64,000 bases of DNA from Streptomyces lomondensis (GTDB lineage: Bacteria; Actinomycetota; Actinomycetes; Streptomycetales; Streptomycetaceae). The position numbers and the translations under genes were made by a program. Under the pieces are notes generated by a model. The model was not told the origin of the DNA and did not search any database. It worked only from the letters and a program-made list of their open reading frames with translations. This document shows, piece after piece, positions 8,740-17,880 of this stretch; positions within the stretch are counted from its first letter, which is position 1; every line of letters begins with the position of its first letter. The stretch spans positions 1 to 64,000 of the forward strand of contig NZ_BMWC01000009.1 in the NCBI RefSeq assembly GCF_014651035.1, read 5' to 3'.

Positions 8740-9525
8740 CGCGATCGGGTCGAACACCGGGTTCCTGGCGTGCGTCGGTGCGTCGGTGCGTCGGTGCGTC
8801 GGTGCGCCGAGGCCGACGACCAGGCCGTTCGCTCCGGCGGCGAAGGCCATGTTGACGTCGATGCCGATCAGGTGCCGCATGGTGCATTCGGCGTCCGGCA
8901 TCGGCCGCGCCCGGTCGTACGCCTGCTCGAACAGCTTCTCGCCGGGGCCGCGGACGTGGAAGCGTGGCAGGTCCGCCAGGAGCGGGTGCCCGTGGGGGGG
9001 GCTTCGCACGGGGCGCAGTCCACCGGGTTCTTGCCCAGCGAGCCGGGGTTGTGCTCGGAGTGCCGCCTACCCGTCGCGTCGGGCTTGGACGCGCGGGTCG
9101 GCGGGTGCAGCGAGGTCATCAGCTCTAGGCCCGTGACGCGGTCGATCCGCGCGGTGTCATCACCCGGGACGCGTGCACGCCCAGCACGCGGGCGAGTTCC
9201 GCCGGCGGAAGCTGCCCGGCCAGGCCCCAGTGGCGGGAGTCGAGCGCGTGCCAGGACGGGATGTGCAGCTGCACGCAGTTGCGCTCGGAGCCCTTGGCCG
9301 GGCGGTAGATCCGCGCCCACGGCCCGAACCCCCGCTTCGTCAGCTTCCAGTCGGCACGGGGCAGCTGCTTGATGACCTTGTGGCCCTCCGGGATCCGCCC
9401 GGCGAGCCGCTCCTCGTCCGGGAGGGCGACGGGGAGGCCGTAGTGCTTCAGCGCGGCCTCGGTGAGCACCAGCAGCGGGTCGGCGTCCTTGCCCGGGCCG
9501 GACAGCTTCGGCTGTCCAACCCTGC
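8740..9525 (-). pseudogene. tap: relic of telomere-associated protein gene tap
   Basis: Three minus-strand frames together give the middle of a Streptomyces Tap protein: KDADPLLVLTEAALKHYGLP, EGHKVIKQLPRADWKLTKRG and ELARVLGVHASRVMTPRGST, then in a second frame VTGLELMTSLHPPTRASKPD, and in a third FHVRGPGEKLFEQAYDRARP and IGIDVNMAFAAGANGLVVG. One base is missing near 9136-9140, and the second shift falls in a run of eight G at 8994-9001. Both N- and C-terminal thirds are gone. A four-copy 8-base repeat inserts eight extra residues after GAPTH. Tap binds telomeric single strands and recruits the terminal protein; this copy is dead, and a live one appears at the right edge of the window. Confidence 0.88.
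8771..8802. repeat. 8-base tandem repeat (TGCGTCGG x4) inside the tap relic
   Basis: Four perfect copies of TGCGTCGG (8771-8778, 8779-8786, 8787-8794, 8795-8802). Other Tap proteins have a single GAPTH at this place, so three extra units (24 bases) were added and happen to keep the frame, duplicating residues as RRTDAPTH. Confidence 0.9.
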
Positions 9526-9600
9526 CACAACGCCGCAGGACCTGACGCAGGAGCCGGACAGTGCGGACGCTGACGCGGCCGACGCCTCGGGGGAGCCGAG

Positions 9601-10065
9601 GTGGCAGACGCGGACGCCCTCGCCGCCCCGGGCGCCCGCAGCGACGGTGCCTACTCAACGGCAGACCGCAAGGAGTACGGCACGTACAACTGGTACATCG
9701 GCGACGGCGGTATGCCCGGCGGGCTGTCCCGCACGGACGCCAAGTGGGCCTTCTACGATGCCATCAACAACCTCACCGACAGTTACAACAACTGCGGATA
9801 CGGCGACTCGGTCGGAGCGAAGACGAACTTCCTGTCCCAGACCAACTGCGAGGCCGATATCAACAGCAGCTTTAAGTGCACCGACCGGGACGAACTCAGC
9901 ACCTGGGACGCGGGGGCCTCAAGAGCAACCACGTCGCCGTGACCTGCTCCTGGACCTGGCTCCGGACACGAAAACCTCACCATGTACACCAACTCGTTCA
10001 CCTGTACCACGGACGCCAGGACGCTCGGCAAGGGCGACGTCCTCGCTGTTCGCAACACCTACTGA
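9601..10065 (+). pseudogene. secreted matrixin-like metalloprotease relic without its active site
   Basis: The first part, in one frame from 9601, reads GARSDGAYSTADRKEYGTYN and DGGMPGGLSRTDAKWAFYDA; it continues to about CTDRDELSTWDAG, then shifts frame to LKSNHVAVTCSW. The last part, in a third frame, reads GHENLTMYTNSFTCTTDART and LGKGDVLAVRNTY before the stop at 10063-10065. These look like the two ends of a secreted zinc metalloprotease of the matrixin type. The central HExxHxxGxxH zinc site that belongs between them is missing. The stop overlaps the ribosome site of the next gene. Family assignment is from pattern memory. Confidence 0.55.
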
Positions 10066-10076
10066 GGAGGCCGTTC

Positions 10077-10472
10077 ATGAGCTGGGCCAAGCGATCCATG
10101 AGCGCACTGCTGACGGCAGTCGCAGTGACGTCGGGTGCCGCCTGCACATCGGACCACAACAGCGCAGAGGACTCGGCGTCGTGCGTCTACCAGGTGACCT
10201 ACGAGGGTCGGACCTACCGGGACGTTGCGAACGTTGAGTTCACAGTCGCAGACAAGCTCGGCGCAGCGACCAAACCGCCCTGTGACGACACCGGCGGCCA
10301 GGGAGAGGGCGAGGAGCCGGCCACCACGACAGAGACCGCCTACGCCGTGGACGGCATCTCCCCGAAGGTGGCCATCGCTGTCGGGGACACACCCGGCGAC
10401 GTCACGTTCGTCGCCGCCTACTCCGGAAACGAACTGCCGACCGAGGTGAAGAAACTGATCGCCAACCCGTGA
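10077..10472 (+). CDS. small secreted lipoprotein (DUF6281-like)
   Basis: A 131-residue protein with a signal peptide (MSWAKRSMSALLTAVAVTSG) and a lipobox ending at Cys23 (SGAAC), so it should be anchored outside the membrane. The mature part has two further cysteines, in SCVYQVTYEGRTY and KPPCDD, which may form a disulfide. The ATG at 10077 is preceded by TGAGGAGG, which overlaps the stop of the metalloprotease relic, so the two were once an operon. Function unknown; the YQVTYEGRTYRDV core resembles small Streptomyces lipoproteins of the DUF6281 type. Confidence 0.75.
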   Translation: MSWAKRSMSALLTAVAVTSGAACTSDHNSAEDSASCVYQVTYEGRTYRDVANVEFTVADKLGAATKPPCDDTGGQGEGEEPATTTETAYAVDGISPKVAIAVGDTPGDVTFVAAYSGNELPTEVKKLIANP

Positions 10473-10509
10473 ACTGCGAAGCGCCTCGTCCCCGGCAGTT
10501 GGAAGACAC

Positions 10510-10640
10510 TGTTGGCGAATCCAGTGCCTGAGCGCGACATGGCCTCCGCGGCCGTGTCCGACGAGCGCGAACCGGACATGGCCGAGAGAACGCATCACCT
10601 CGACCACGTCACCGGCGACGGCGCCGGCTGTAGCCGCCTC
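10510..10640 (-). pseudogene. alpha/beta-hydrolase scrap
   Basis: On the minus strand DVVEVMRSLGHVRFALVGHG followed by RGGHVALR matches the nucleophile-elbow region of alpha/beta hydrolases (LGxxRFxxVGHDRGGRVA), although the nucleophile position reads Gly rather than the usual Asp or Ser. Only about 40 residues remain, without a catalytic Asp or His. Decayed fragment. Confidence 0.5.
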
Positions 10641-11666
10641 GGGTGGAGCCCCTGTCGAAGGCCCCAACGTCGGCGGCCGAGGCCGGATGCCCCGCCGCCG
10701 GGCTCAGTGAACCCCGGGGCCGGTAGCCCCTGCCTCAGGTCCGGCTACGTGCCGACGGTCACGAAGACCGGGGTCACGGGCCGCAGATGCGCTGGGTCCG
10801 TGAGAGGCCGACCGTGGCCTGGACGGTACCCGGTAGCAGGTCCAGTCTGCTGGTGCTGACGCCCCGGGCCGCCAGAGTGCTGCGCTGCAACCGCCCCCGG
10901 GCGTTCGACGAGCTGGCCCCCTTCGGGCTCGGCTGGGCAACGTTAAGGGGGGAAGCCGGGATGCGGAGTGCTGATGACTGGTGTCGTTCAGCCGGCCCGC
11001 AGGACCTCGTTGCACAGTGCGCGCAGCAGGAGCAGGGCGTCCTGGTTCTCGGCGGCGGTGATCTAACGCATGGACCGCCATCAGGATGGGGCGACGAGCT
11101 TCGCGGTGGCGGGTCGTCGCCTGCGAGAGCGGCCTGATCGTGCAGGGCGTCGGTCAGGACAAAGACCATGCGGGCCATCGGATCACTGTCGATCTCCGCG
11201 CCCAGCGAGGAGTGTGTGCTGCCCGTAGGCGGCCAGCAGCATCAGCAGCGGGCGCTCGCCAGCACCCGCCCGCCAGGACCGCCAGGACCGCCAGGACCGC
11301 CAGGACATCGTCGTCGTTTCCGACATCGGCCTGCAGCGCGACCGGTGCCCCCAGGTGCTCATCGTCAGTCAGCTCGATGCCCGTGGCACCGCAGGGAAGG
11401 CCAACGACCAGAACGGGCGGCGGCGTTCGCCGCGGCACCACCCGCCAGTGTCCGGCGACCGGCAGCCACCGGCCATAGTTCAGTGGCACCGGACAGCAGA
11501 CACAGCCGCCGCCTCCGCGCCAGCGTGTCCGTGATGGCCCGCCTGCAGCGCCAACCTCTCGGGAGGGGTCCCGGACAGAGCGAGGCACTCTGCACATCTG
11601 CCATGGCTGACGAACCGCCCCGTCGATCAGAATGACAAGGCGGCGGCTCAGTGAAGGGGGAATGCA
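10641..11666. other. 1 kb decayed intergenic region
   Basis: No intact gene is supported. Short coding-like scraps occur on the minus strand (for example ITAAENQDALLLLRALCNEV near 11000-11060 and MARMVFVLTDALHDQAALAG near 11120-11180), each cut by stops or frame changes. I cannot assign a family. A five-copy 9-base repeat sits at 11271-11315. Confidence 0.5.
11271..11315. repeat. 9-base tandem repeat (CGCCAGGAC x5)
   Basis: Five perfect copies of CGCCAGGAC in a decayed region. In one minus-strand frame they encode repeated VLA triplets. The size and setting resemble the other short tandem expansions in this window. Confidence 0.9.
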
Positions 11667-12371
11667 GTGGTATTCGCAGCGACTACCTGCAGCAGGCGGC
11701 TCTTTCTCACGTTGTGTAGCTGCTTCACGCTCATCGCGGTACCCGCATGCACTGGCAACTCGTCCCAGGATCAGCCGGAAGCAGAGGCACCTCCGACGCG
11801 GACCATCACGATGGCACCAGAGAAACCTTCGGTTTCTCCGTCGGACGAGGAAACTCCTGGTCCGGTCTCCACCGCCGTGTGTCTAGGTGAACGGCCCTAC
11901 AACCCCGACAGCGCACCGTACGCAGGCAAGGGTCCGCATCCGATGACGATCATTCACTATGACTCCGGCCCCGCCACGCTCGAGCTGCAGTACGTCACCC
12001 TGCCCGACGGTTGGGACCCGGAGGTCGACTTCGACTGGTCGGACGAGGAAGAGGATCACAACAAGGTCCAGCTGGTGGTCTGCGACGACGCCGTCGCCAC
12101 CGGAGGCGTCATAGGCACCTGCGAGTTCGATTATCCGGGAATGTCCGGGAGCATGGATGTCGTCCAGGCGGATCACACATTCGTGGTCAGGGAGGCGCGC
12201 ACCGGCCGCGAAGTTGCCGACTTCAGGATGCAGGGCACCGCTGGGGCTGAGGAATCATGTCCCAGCTCAGCAATGGACAGCGGCAACACACAGATCGCCC
12301 AGGCGGTGAACGACGACGCCGTTGCTGCGAAGCTGCGCTCCCTGTATGAAGGGCCGGCCAGGAAGTCGTGA
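11667..12371 (+). CDS. secreted lipoprotein, unknown function
   Basis: A 234-residue protein starting at GTG 11667, with AAGGGGG six bases upstream. The signal peptide ends in a lipobox (TLIAVPAC, Cys28). A Ser/Thr/Pro/Glu-rich linker (residues 30-65) leads to an acidic extracellular domain with four further cysteines (STAVCLGE, LVVCDDAV, GTCEFDYP, EESCPSSA), probably two disulfides. The cluster DFDWSDEEEDHN is strongly acidic and may bind metal. No known family was recognised. Confidence 0.75.
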   Translation: MVFAATTCSRRLFLTLCSCFTLIAVPACTGNSSQDQPEAEAPPTRTITMAPEKPSVSPSDEETPGPVSTAVCLGERPYNPDSAPYAGKGPHPMTIIHYDSGPATLELQYVTLPDGWDPEVDFDWSDEEEDHNKVQLVVCDDAVATGGVIGTCEFDYPGMSGSMDVVQADHTFVVREARTGREVADFRMQGTAGAEESCPSSAMDSGNTQIAQAVNDDAVAAKLRSLYEGPARKS

Positions 12372-12909
12372 ACTGGGGCGAGTCAACGATTCCTCTCGTT
12401 CACCACTCGGCGGCCCAGTCCTTCGTCAGGTGCAGGACCCGGCCGATCAGAGCACGGCCGACGCGGTGGGGCGCAGTCCAGGCGCACGGCGACCAGGCAC
12501 AGGCCGGTCCCACCCGGCATGGCCTCGATGATTCCTTCACCACGGAGAATCCTTCACCACGACCACCGCCTTCGTCCTCGGCTTGGGCACCGTGAGTCCG
12601 ACACACGACAGCAGCCCGACCGGACCTGCCGGAATGGCCAGAAACCACCAGCCGTGGCCGACTGCCCAGGCGTGGATCAGTTCGGAGCGCCAAACCGGAC
12701 CAGATCAGGTGAGACAGCAGCCAGCATCCAGTCACCCAGGACCACATCAACCGCAATCCTCGGCCTCAGGTCTCAGGTCTCGGCTGATCTCGTCGGCCCA
12801 GGCCACAGCTCTGGACCAGGGCCAGGTCCTTTTAGGCAGGACACATCGCGACCCGGACCGGCCTCCGGCCGAACAATTCCTCGCCACCTTCTGACAGCCT
12901 TCATTTGGC
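12372..12909. other. intergenic, nothing recognised
   Basis: About 540 bases between the lipoprotein gene and the convergent phosphotransferase gene. Codon pattern is irregular in all frames; no gene, repeat or strong hairpin was recognised. Confidence 0.4.
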
Positions 12910-13863
12910 TCAGCCCAGCGCGTCCATCAGGAGGGTGACGTAGGCATCCAGCCGCTCCTCCACGGCCCGCGTCGTCAGCTCTGTCCTCCCTGCCTCCCGC
13001 CATGGCTGCGACACCAACTGCACTTCTTCCGAGCACGCCAGCCCGTCACGCACCTGCCAGTACAGCCGCTCGCTCGCGTCCGCGGCCAGCACCCCGCCGG
13101 CCTCTTCATACGCCTCAGCGAACCGCAGACCCCACGCCGGGCCGTGCAGCAGCGCGAGATTGGTGGAGCAGTGCGCCACATCGAGATCGGCCGGGCCCCA
13201 GGAGGTCGCTGCCCAGTCGACGACGCCGGTGATCCGGGCACTTGCCGGCCTTGCGGGCGGCACGTCGAACAGCACGTTGCCGGGTTGGAAGTCCCGGTGC
13301 AGGAATCGCCCTTCATAGGGCGGCGCGGTCCTGCGGATCACGTCGATCGTCGCGGCCCATGCCGCCGCGTCGGCGCCCCTCGGAGTCACGACGGTGTCGG
13401 CGGTCGTCAACGCCACGTACTTCCGGGGCCGCTCGGCGGGTCGCAACGCGTGGATCGCCACGAGTTGACGGGCCAGCAGAGGAACGCGCGTCTCCAATCC
13501 CTCATCGTCGAGAACCGTCCGGCCTGCCAGATGTGTCATCAGGAGCGATGGATACTCGCAATGCGCGGCGGTCGGATCAACCGCGACCAGTCCAGGGGCC
13601 GGCACGGCGGTCCCCGTGAGCAGGGACAGGGCGCCGGCCTCCCTGTTCAGCCAGTCCTCGGCGTGCTCGACGTCGACGAAGGTCCGCAGCACCAGGTCGC
13701 GAGTCCCTCCGTCCCGCCTGCCGATCGTCAGCCGCCGCATTTCGGCGGTGATGCCGCCATGCAAGACCTCGGTTTTGACGACCCGTTCACCGACCTCCAA
13801 GTGCCGGTTCACCCAAGCCAGTGTCAACGGTCGGACAGCCGCCGCATCATCGTGGTTGGTCAC
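12910..13863 (-). CDS. aminoglycoside phosphotransferase (APH)-family kinase
   Basis: A 317-residue kinase-fold protein. It shows the catalytic loop FLHRDFQPGNVLFD (His-x-Asp and the Asn for Mg), and the activation segment GVVDWAATSWGPADLDVAH, with the Asp that corresponds to DFG. The N-terminal lobe begins VVKTEVLHGGITAEMRRLTI, with a nucleotide-binding glycine pair. Length is normal for the family. Many such Streptomyces proteins phosphorylate small metabolites rather than antibiotics, so resistance is only one possibility. Start at ATG 13863. It stands alone between decayed regions. Confidence 0.85.
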   Translation of the reverse strand: MTNHDDAAAVRPLTLAWVNRHLEVGERVVKTEVLHGGITAEMRRLTIGRRDGGTRDLVLRTFVDVEHAEDWLNREAGALSLLTGTAVPAPGLVAVDPTAAHCEYPSLLMTHLAGRTVLDDEGLETRVPLLARQLVAIHALRPAERPRKYVALTTADTVVTPRGADAAAWAATIDVIRRTAPPYEGRFLHRDFQPGNVLFDVPPARPASARITGVVDWAATSWGPADLDVAHCSTNLALLHGPAWGLRFAEAYEEAGGVLAADASERLYWQVRDGLACSEEVQLVSQPWREAGRTELTTRAVEERLDAYVTLLMDALG

Positions 13864-13948
13864 CGTGCCACCTCATCGCCCGGACTACGGCACGCGCAAA
13901 GCCTTTCGTTGGAGGCGATGACAACCCTGCTCTATTCGTCGTGTCCGC

Positions 13949-15095
13949 TCAACGGTCCAGGGTGAATCCGGCCGGCACGGCGTCGAAGTCGCGGATACGC
14001 CGGGCGGAGGTGTCCAGTTCGGGGCAGCGGGCCAGGACGTCTTTCAAGCCCGCTCGGTCCTCCTAGCTGAGGGCGGGGGCGGCCCGTCCGGTGGAACAGC
14101 GCGCAGGGTGGCGATGGAGGCGCGGACCATGCCGTAGGCGAGCGGGGCGACTTGGGCGACCAGCTCAGGGTGGAGCTGTGTGACGCTCGTGCAGCCCTCG
14201 GTGAACCGGCGGTCCAGGTGGGACTTATGGCGGTCAAGGCGATTGGGGCGGGGCTGGTTGTCGTGGAGGGTGTCCTGCCGGCGCATGGCGCTGGCGTAGC
14301 GCAGCACGGTGCTGAGGCCTCAACCCAGGTGACGGGCGATCGCCCGGCGGGAGCGGGCCTTGGGCGAGGAGTTCGTGGACCACGGCGGGCGCAGCCTTCT
14401 TGCGCTGGGCCCTTTGGCCGACCGATCCGGGCGGGAGGCCTGCCGGCGGGGCCGGATGCGGATGCTGGAAGGCGACTCGGGCCGACCTCGGGATGCGCAG
14501 GCACTCGCGGTGGGCGGCGACGCAGGTCTCCACAGCCCGGCCCAGGCCCTGCCACAGGTGGAACCGGTCGGCGACCTGGAGAGCGGCGGGGGCGCCGAGC
14601 CGGGCCCCTTCGGCGTAGCGCCGGTCCAAGCCCGGCAGATGATCTCCACGCCGGAGTGGAGGAAGGTGAGCCAGGCCGCGGGCGGTGGAGTAGATCTGCG
14701 TGCTGAACAACGGGGGCGGCAGCGCCACGACCCTGCGGAACAAGGTCATCCGCCCCGCGCTAATGCCGAGTTGACTCACCTAGCGGGCGTCGGCCCGCCC
14801 GGCGAGCGCGAGCCCGACCCGTTCCAAGAGGTGATTGAGGGGCGTGGTGAAGCGCGCGTACGAGCGGGTCAGTTGGGCGAACGGCTCGGCGAAGGTACGA
14901 CGCGAGCAGTCGCCCGCATCGCAGATGAAGCGCCGGACCTCAGCCGGGTCATGGCGCTGTCTGCCCGCCAAGCGGAAGATCTTTCAGCCTGCGCTGGTAG
15001 GAGTCGCGCACCGGGCCTGATACGTGGCCGCGGTCGGGGCATGTCGCCACGGACGCCCGGCCTCGCGCCGTCACCTCGACCGTGCCGGGCTCACA
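13949..15095 (-). pseudogene. ISL3-family transposase, multiply broken
   Basis: Minus-strand fragments in several frames follow the order of an ISL3 transposase. They are an N-terminal zinc-finger region (ATCPDRGHVSGPV, then YQRRLKDLPLGG), RRFICDAGDCSRRTFAEPFA, the DDE core scrap GAPAALQVADRFHLWQGLGR, HRTVLRYASAMRRQ, RRFTEGCTSVTQLHPELVAQ, and a tail ending DVLARCPELDTSARRIRDFD. Stops and frame changes separate every block. No terminal repeats were recognised. The element is an old, immobile remnant. Confidence 0.8.
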
Positions 15096-15212
15096 CGAAC
15101 TCGGCCCCCACACTCGAGGTCTGCGAATTCTGCGAGGCGCCCACGACCCTGGAGTGAATTCCGGGGCAACCGGCCTGGTCATGGGCCGTCCACCGGTGGC
15201 ACTATCCGTGGG

Positions 15213-16016
15213 ATGCCCCCTTCCATTCAGGTCGGCCCCTACACCGTCATCGCGCTCGCTGACGGCGCGGGCCCCTTCTTCTCCCCCAGATCAGAGGCGT
15301 TCCCCGGCGCCACCACCGAGCAGTGGGCGGCGGCCGACGAGCTCGATCCCGGCGCGCTCGACGCCGACGGGCGCTGGCGGCTCCAGTTCCGCGCGTTCGC
15401 GATCCGCAGCGACCAGGGCGTGACGCTGGTCGACGCGGGGATCGGCCCGGCCGACAGCCCGGCGGCCTCGTGGGCGCCCGTGCCGGGGGTGCTCCCGGCT
15501 TCGCTGGCCGCCGCGGGTATCGAACCATCCGAAGTGGACACCGTGGTGCTCACGCACCTCCACACCGACCACGTGGGCTGGGCCGTCGTCGGCGGCGAGC
15601 AGACGCGGCCGTTCTTCCCGAACGCCGAATATCTGTTGCAGCAGGCCGAACTCGACGCGATCGAGGAGGTCAACCCCCAGCTGCGGTCCGCTGTGATCGA
15701 CCCGCTGCGGAAGACCGATCAGCTACGGCTGCTCCACGGCGACACCCCGCTGCGCAGCGGCGCGCGCGTGTTCGCCACGCCCGGTCACACGCCCGGGCAC
15801 CAGAGCGTGCTCGTCGCGTCCGGGCGCGAACTGGTCGCCGTCACCGGTGACCTGCTCGTGCACGCGATCCAGCTGCTCCACCCCGAACTCGCCTACGCCC
15901 ACGAGATGGACTCTGAGCAGGCAAGGGCCTCAAGGGAACAGGTGCTCCACAGCGGGGCCGCCAGTACCCTCTACCTCGCGACCCCGCACCTGACCGAGCC
16001 GTTCATCGCCCGCTGA
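15213..16016 (+). CDS. MBL-fold metallo-hydrolase
   Basis: A 267-residue metallo-beta-lactamase-fold protein. The zinc-binding motif is VVLTHLHTDHVGW (HxHxDH), with a further His in FATPGHTPGHQSVL and the bridging Asp in VAVTGDLLVHAI. The N-terminal segment VGPYTVIALADGAGPF and the inserted FFPNAEYLLQQAELDAI resemble the lactonase/hydrolase subgroup. The ATG at 15213 was preferred because the open upstream extension lies in the decayed ISL3 region. Substrate unknown; no operon partners. Confidence 0.82.
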   Translation: MPPSIQVGPYTVIALADGAGPFFSPRSEAFPGATTEQWAAADELDPGALDADGRWRLQFRAFAIRSDQGVTLVDAGIGPADSPAASWAPVPGVLPASLAAAGIEPSEVDTVVLTHLHTDHVGWAVVGGEQTRPFFPNAEYLLQQAELDAIEEVNPQLRSAVIDPLRKTDQLRLLHGDTPLRSGARVFATPGHTPGHQSVLVASGRELVAVTGDLLVHAIQLLHPELAYAHEMDSEQARASREQVLHSGAASTLYLATPHLTEPFIAR

Positions 16017-16408
16017 TCCACCTGGCGGGGCCGGTCATTCCGCGAGCGCGCAACATCTGTTCAAGTCGGCGGGCAGCGCTGCGAGGCGCAGGTGAAGGAG
16101 ATCGGCGGCCCGGCACAGGGAGCCGGTGGCGCAGTAGGCGTCACAGCGTCTCGTAACAGTTGTCGGCTAGCCGTAGCCGACCTTCCCTGGCGGCTCGCCC
16201 AGGTCATCACGTCGCGCCGCTCGGGTTCGGTGCTCGAATCGGTGGGTGCAGAGGACGGTCGGTCGCTGCTGTCCGGGTGCCGGTTTTCCCGCCCTACGGG
16301 GTGAAGAAGCCGAGGGTTCACTAGGACGTCGTAGCCCTCACCGCGGTCCTCCCCTTGAGCGGGGGGCGGTGTCCGGAGATCGTCGCGACCTTGGCTGCGA
16401 CAGTTCCC
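16017..16408. other. intergenic, nothing recognised
   Basis: About 390 bases between the MBL gene and the MerR promoter. No gene, repeat or strong hairpin recognised. Confidence 0.4.
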
Positions 16409-16445
16409 TTGCGTTGAAGCGCGCTTCAACTCGTACGGTCGTCGT
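16409..16445 (+). promoter_or_regulatory. MerR-type promoter with 18-base operator, apparently leaderless
   Basis: A -35-like TTGCGT (16409-16414) and a -10-like TACGGT (16434-16439) are separated by 19 bases, the elongated spacing typical of MerR-controlled promoters. The spacer contains a perfect 18-base palindrome, GTTGAAGCGCGCTTCAAC (16413-16430), which fits a MerR dimer site. The GTG start of merR is at 16446, about where transcription should begin, so the mRNA is probably leaderless. This indicates autoregulation of the merR-CMD pair. Confidence 0.75.
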
Positions 16446-16856
16446 GTGGCGACCGAACGGATCGACGCGACTCTGACCATTGCCGAGACGTCCGAGCTGA
16501 CCGGGCTCAGCCCCTCCACTCTCCGGTACTACGAACGCATCGGGCTGATCGACGGCGTGCAGCGCGGGCCGGACGGGCGGCGCCGTTATCAGGCAGCGGA
16601 TCTGGCCTGGATGGCGTTTCTGCTGCGGCTGCGGACGACCGGGATGCCCATCCAGGGGATGTTGGCGTTCGCGGAGCTGCGCCGGGGCGGAGACGCCACC
16701 GTGCGGGAGCGGCTGGAGCTGTTGCGGAGGCACCAGGCACAGGTCAGGAGGAGGTATGAGGCCGTCATGCGCAGCCTCGACGCCATCGACAAGAAGATCG
16801 GGCACTACGAGCGACTGGTGGAGGAACGGGATGGGGACAGCGGACGAGAGGCGTGA
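16446..16856 (+). CDS. MerR-family regulator
   Basis: A 136-residue MerR protein. The winged helix-turn-helix is at residues 10-75 (TIAETSELTGLSPSTLRYYE, then IGLIDGVQRGPDGRRRY), and a dimerising coiled coil lies at about 85-130. No cysteine cluster is present in the C-terminal region, so it is not a metal or SoxR-type redox sensor; a small-molecule inducer is likely. The group with TLRYYERIGL and a downstream oxidoreductase or decarboxylase is common in actinobacteria. The GTG start has no ribosome site and appears leaderless. Its last 26 bases overlap the next gene. Confidence 0.88.
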   Translation: MATERIDATLTIAETSELTGLSPSTLRYYERIGLIDGVQRGPDGRRRYQAADLAWMAFLLRLRTTGMPIQGMLAFAELRRGGDATVRERLELLRRHQAQVRRRYEAVMRSLDAIDKKIGHYERLVEERDGDSGREA

Positions 16857-17850
16857 CGCACGGCGGGGGGACGAGGCGGGCAGGGGCAGGCGGGCCCTCC
16901 TGCGGTACGGAGCTGTTGGAGGGGTCGGTGCGATGGCGCCCCTGACGAGGCCTGGCGTGGCGGTGGCCGACAGTGCGGATCGTGGGCCGTCCAAGCGGTA
17001 CGCGCGGGGCGCTGCCCGTATGAGGGAGATCGCCGGGGAGGATGCCCTCGCCACGGTGGAGGCGCTGGAGGACATCGCCCCGGATCTGGGGCGCTTCGTG
17101 GTGGAGTTCGGGTACGGGGATGTGCACGCACGGCCCGGACTCGACGTGAGGCAGCGGCAGTTGGTGAGCATCGGCGCACTGACCGCCGCCGGGGACACCG
17201 CCCCGCAGTTGCGGTTCCACATCGGCGCGGCGCTGCATGTCGGACTGGATGCGGCGCAGGTGGTGGAGGCGCTGATCCACCTGGTTCCCTTCGCGGGGTT
17301 CCCGCGGACGCTCAACGCGCTGGCCGCCGCACGCACCGTGTTCGAGGAGCGGGGCGTACGCATCGAGCCGATCGAGGTGGAGCCGGGCGGGGACCGTTAT
17401 GCACGGGGCGAGGACAAACTGCGGGAGGTCGACGGCGAGCACGGCCTCGAGGTGATCGAGTCCCTGAACGACGTGGCGCCGGATCTCGGCCGGTACATCG
17501 TCGAGTTCGCCTTCGGAGACGTCTACTCGCGACCGGGGCTCGACCTGCGGCAACGGCAGCTTGTCACCCTGGGCGGACTGATCGCATTCGGTGACACGGC
17601 GCCCCAGCAGAGGGTGCACTTCAACGCCGCGCTCAGGGTGGGACTCTCACCGCGGCAGGTGATCGAGACGGTCATCCAGGCCGTCCCGTACACGGGATTC
17701 CCCCGTGCGCTCAATGCCGTCGGTGTTCTGCGCGGGGTCTTCGAGGAGCGCGGGATCCGTCCCGTCTGCGGTACCGGCACGATGGAACGGATGGCGGGCC
17801 GCCCGGCTCATCGACTCGGCCCATTTGCCCGAGCGCCGGGCCGTGGCTGA
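16831..17850 (+). CDS. tandem carboxymuconolactone decarboxylase-family protein
   Basis: A 339-residue protein with two CMD domains in tandem (about residues 50-180 and 185-320). Each carries the DLGRF/YxVEF.. block and the helix with GDTAPQLRFHIGAAL or GDTAPQQRVHFNAAL. CMD proteins are small all-helical enzymes (decarboxylases, AhpD-like peroxidases); the AhpD CxxC pair is absent, so it is not an AhpD disulfide reductase. The N-terminus has a twin-arginine-like start (GRRALLRYGAVGGVG, then TRPGVAVADS), suggesting export. The ATG at 16831 lies inside merR, so the two are coupled and probably both controlled by the 16413-16430 palindrome. The last 20 residues look like frame drift. Confidence 0.8.
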   Translation: MGTADERRDARRGDEAGRGRRALLRYGAVGGVGAMAPLTRPGVAVADSADRGPSKRYARGAARMREIAGEDALATVEALEDIAPDLGRFVVEFGYGDVHARPGLDVRQRQLVSIGALTAAGDTAPQLRFHIGAALHVGLDAAQVVEALIHLVPFAGFPRTLNALAAARTVFEERGVRIEPIEVEPGGDRYARGEDKLREVDGEHGLEVIESLNDVAPDLGRYIVEFAFGDVYSRPGLDLRQRQLVTLGGLIAFGDTAPQQRVHFNAALRVGLSPRQVIETVIQAVPYTGFPRALNAVGVLRGVFEERGIRPVCGTGTMERMAGRPAHRLGPFARAPGRG

Positions 17851-17880
17851 GGGTCGCGGCCCCCGCCTGTCGGTCGAGAC

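Noticed and set aside
8771..8802. CRISPR-like short repeats
   Set aside because: Direct head-to-tail 8-base copies without spacers, inside a coding relic.
12910..13863. Calling the APH-family gene an antibiotic-resistance gene
   Set aside because: Only the general kinase motifs are visible; many such Streptomyces proteins have other substrates.
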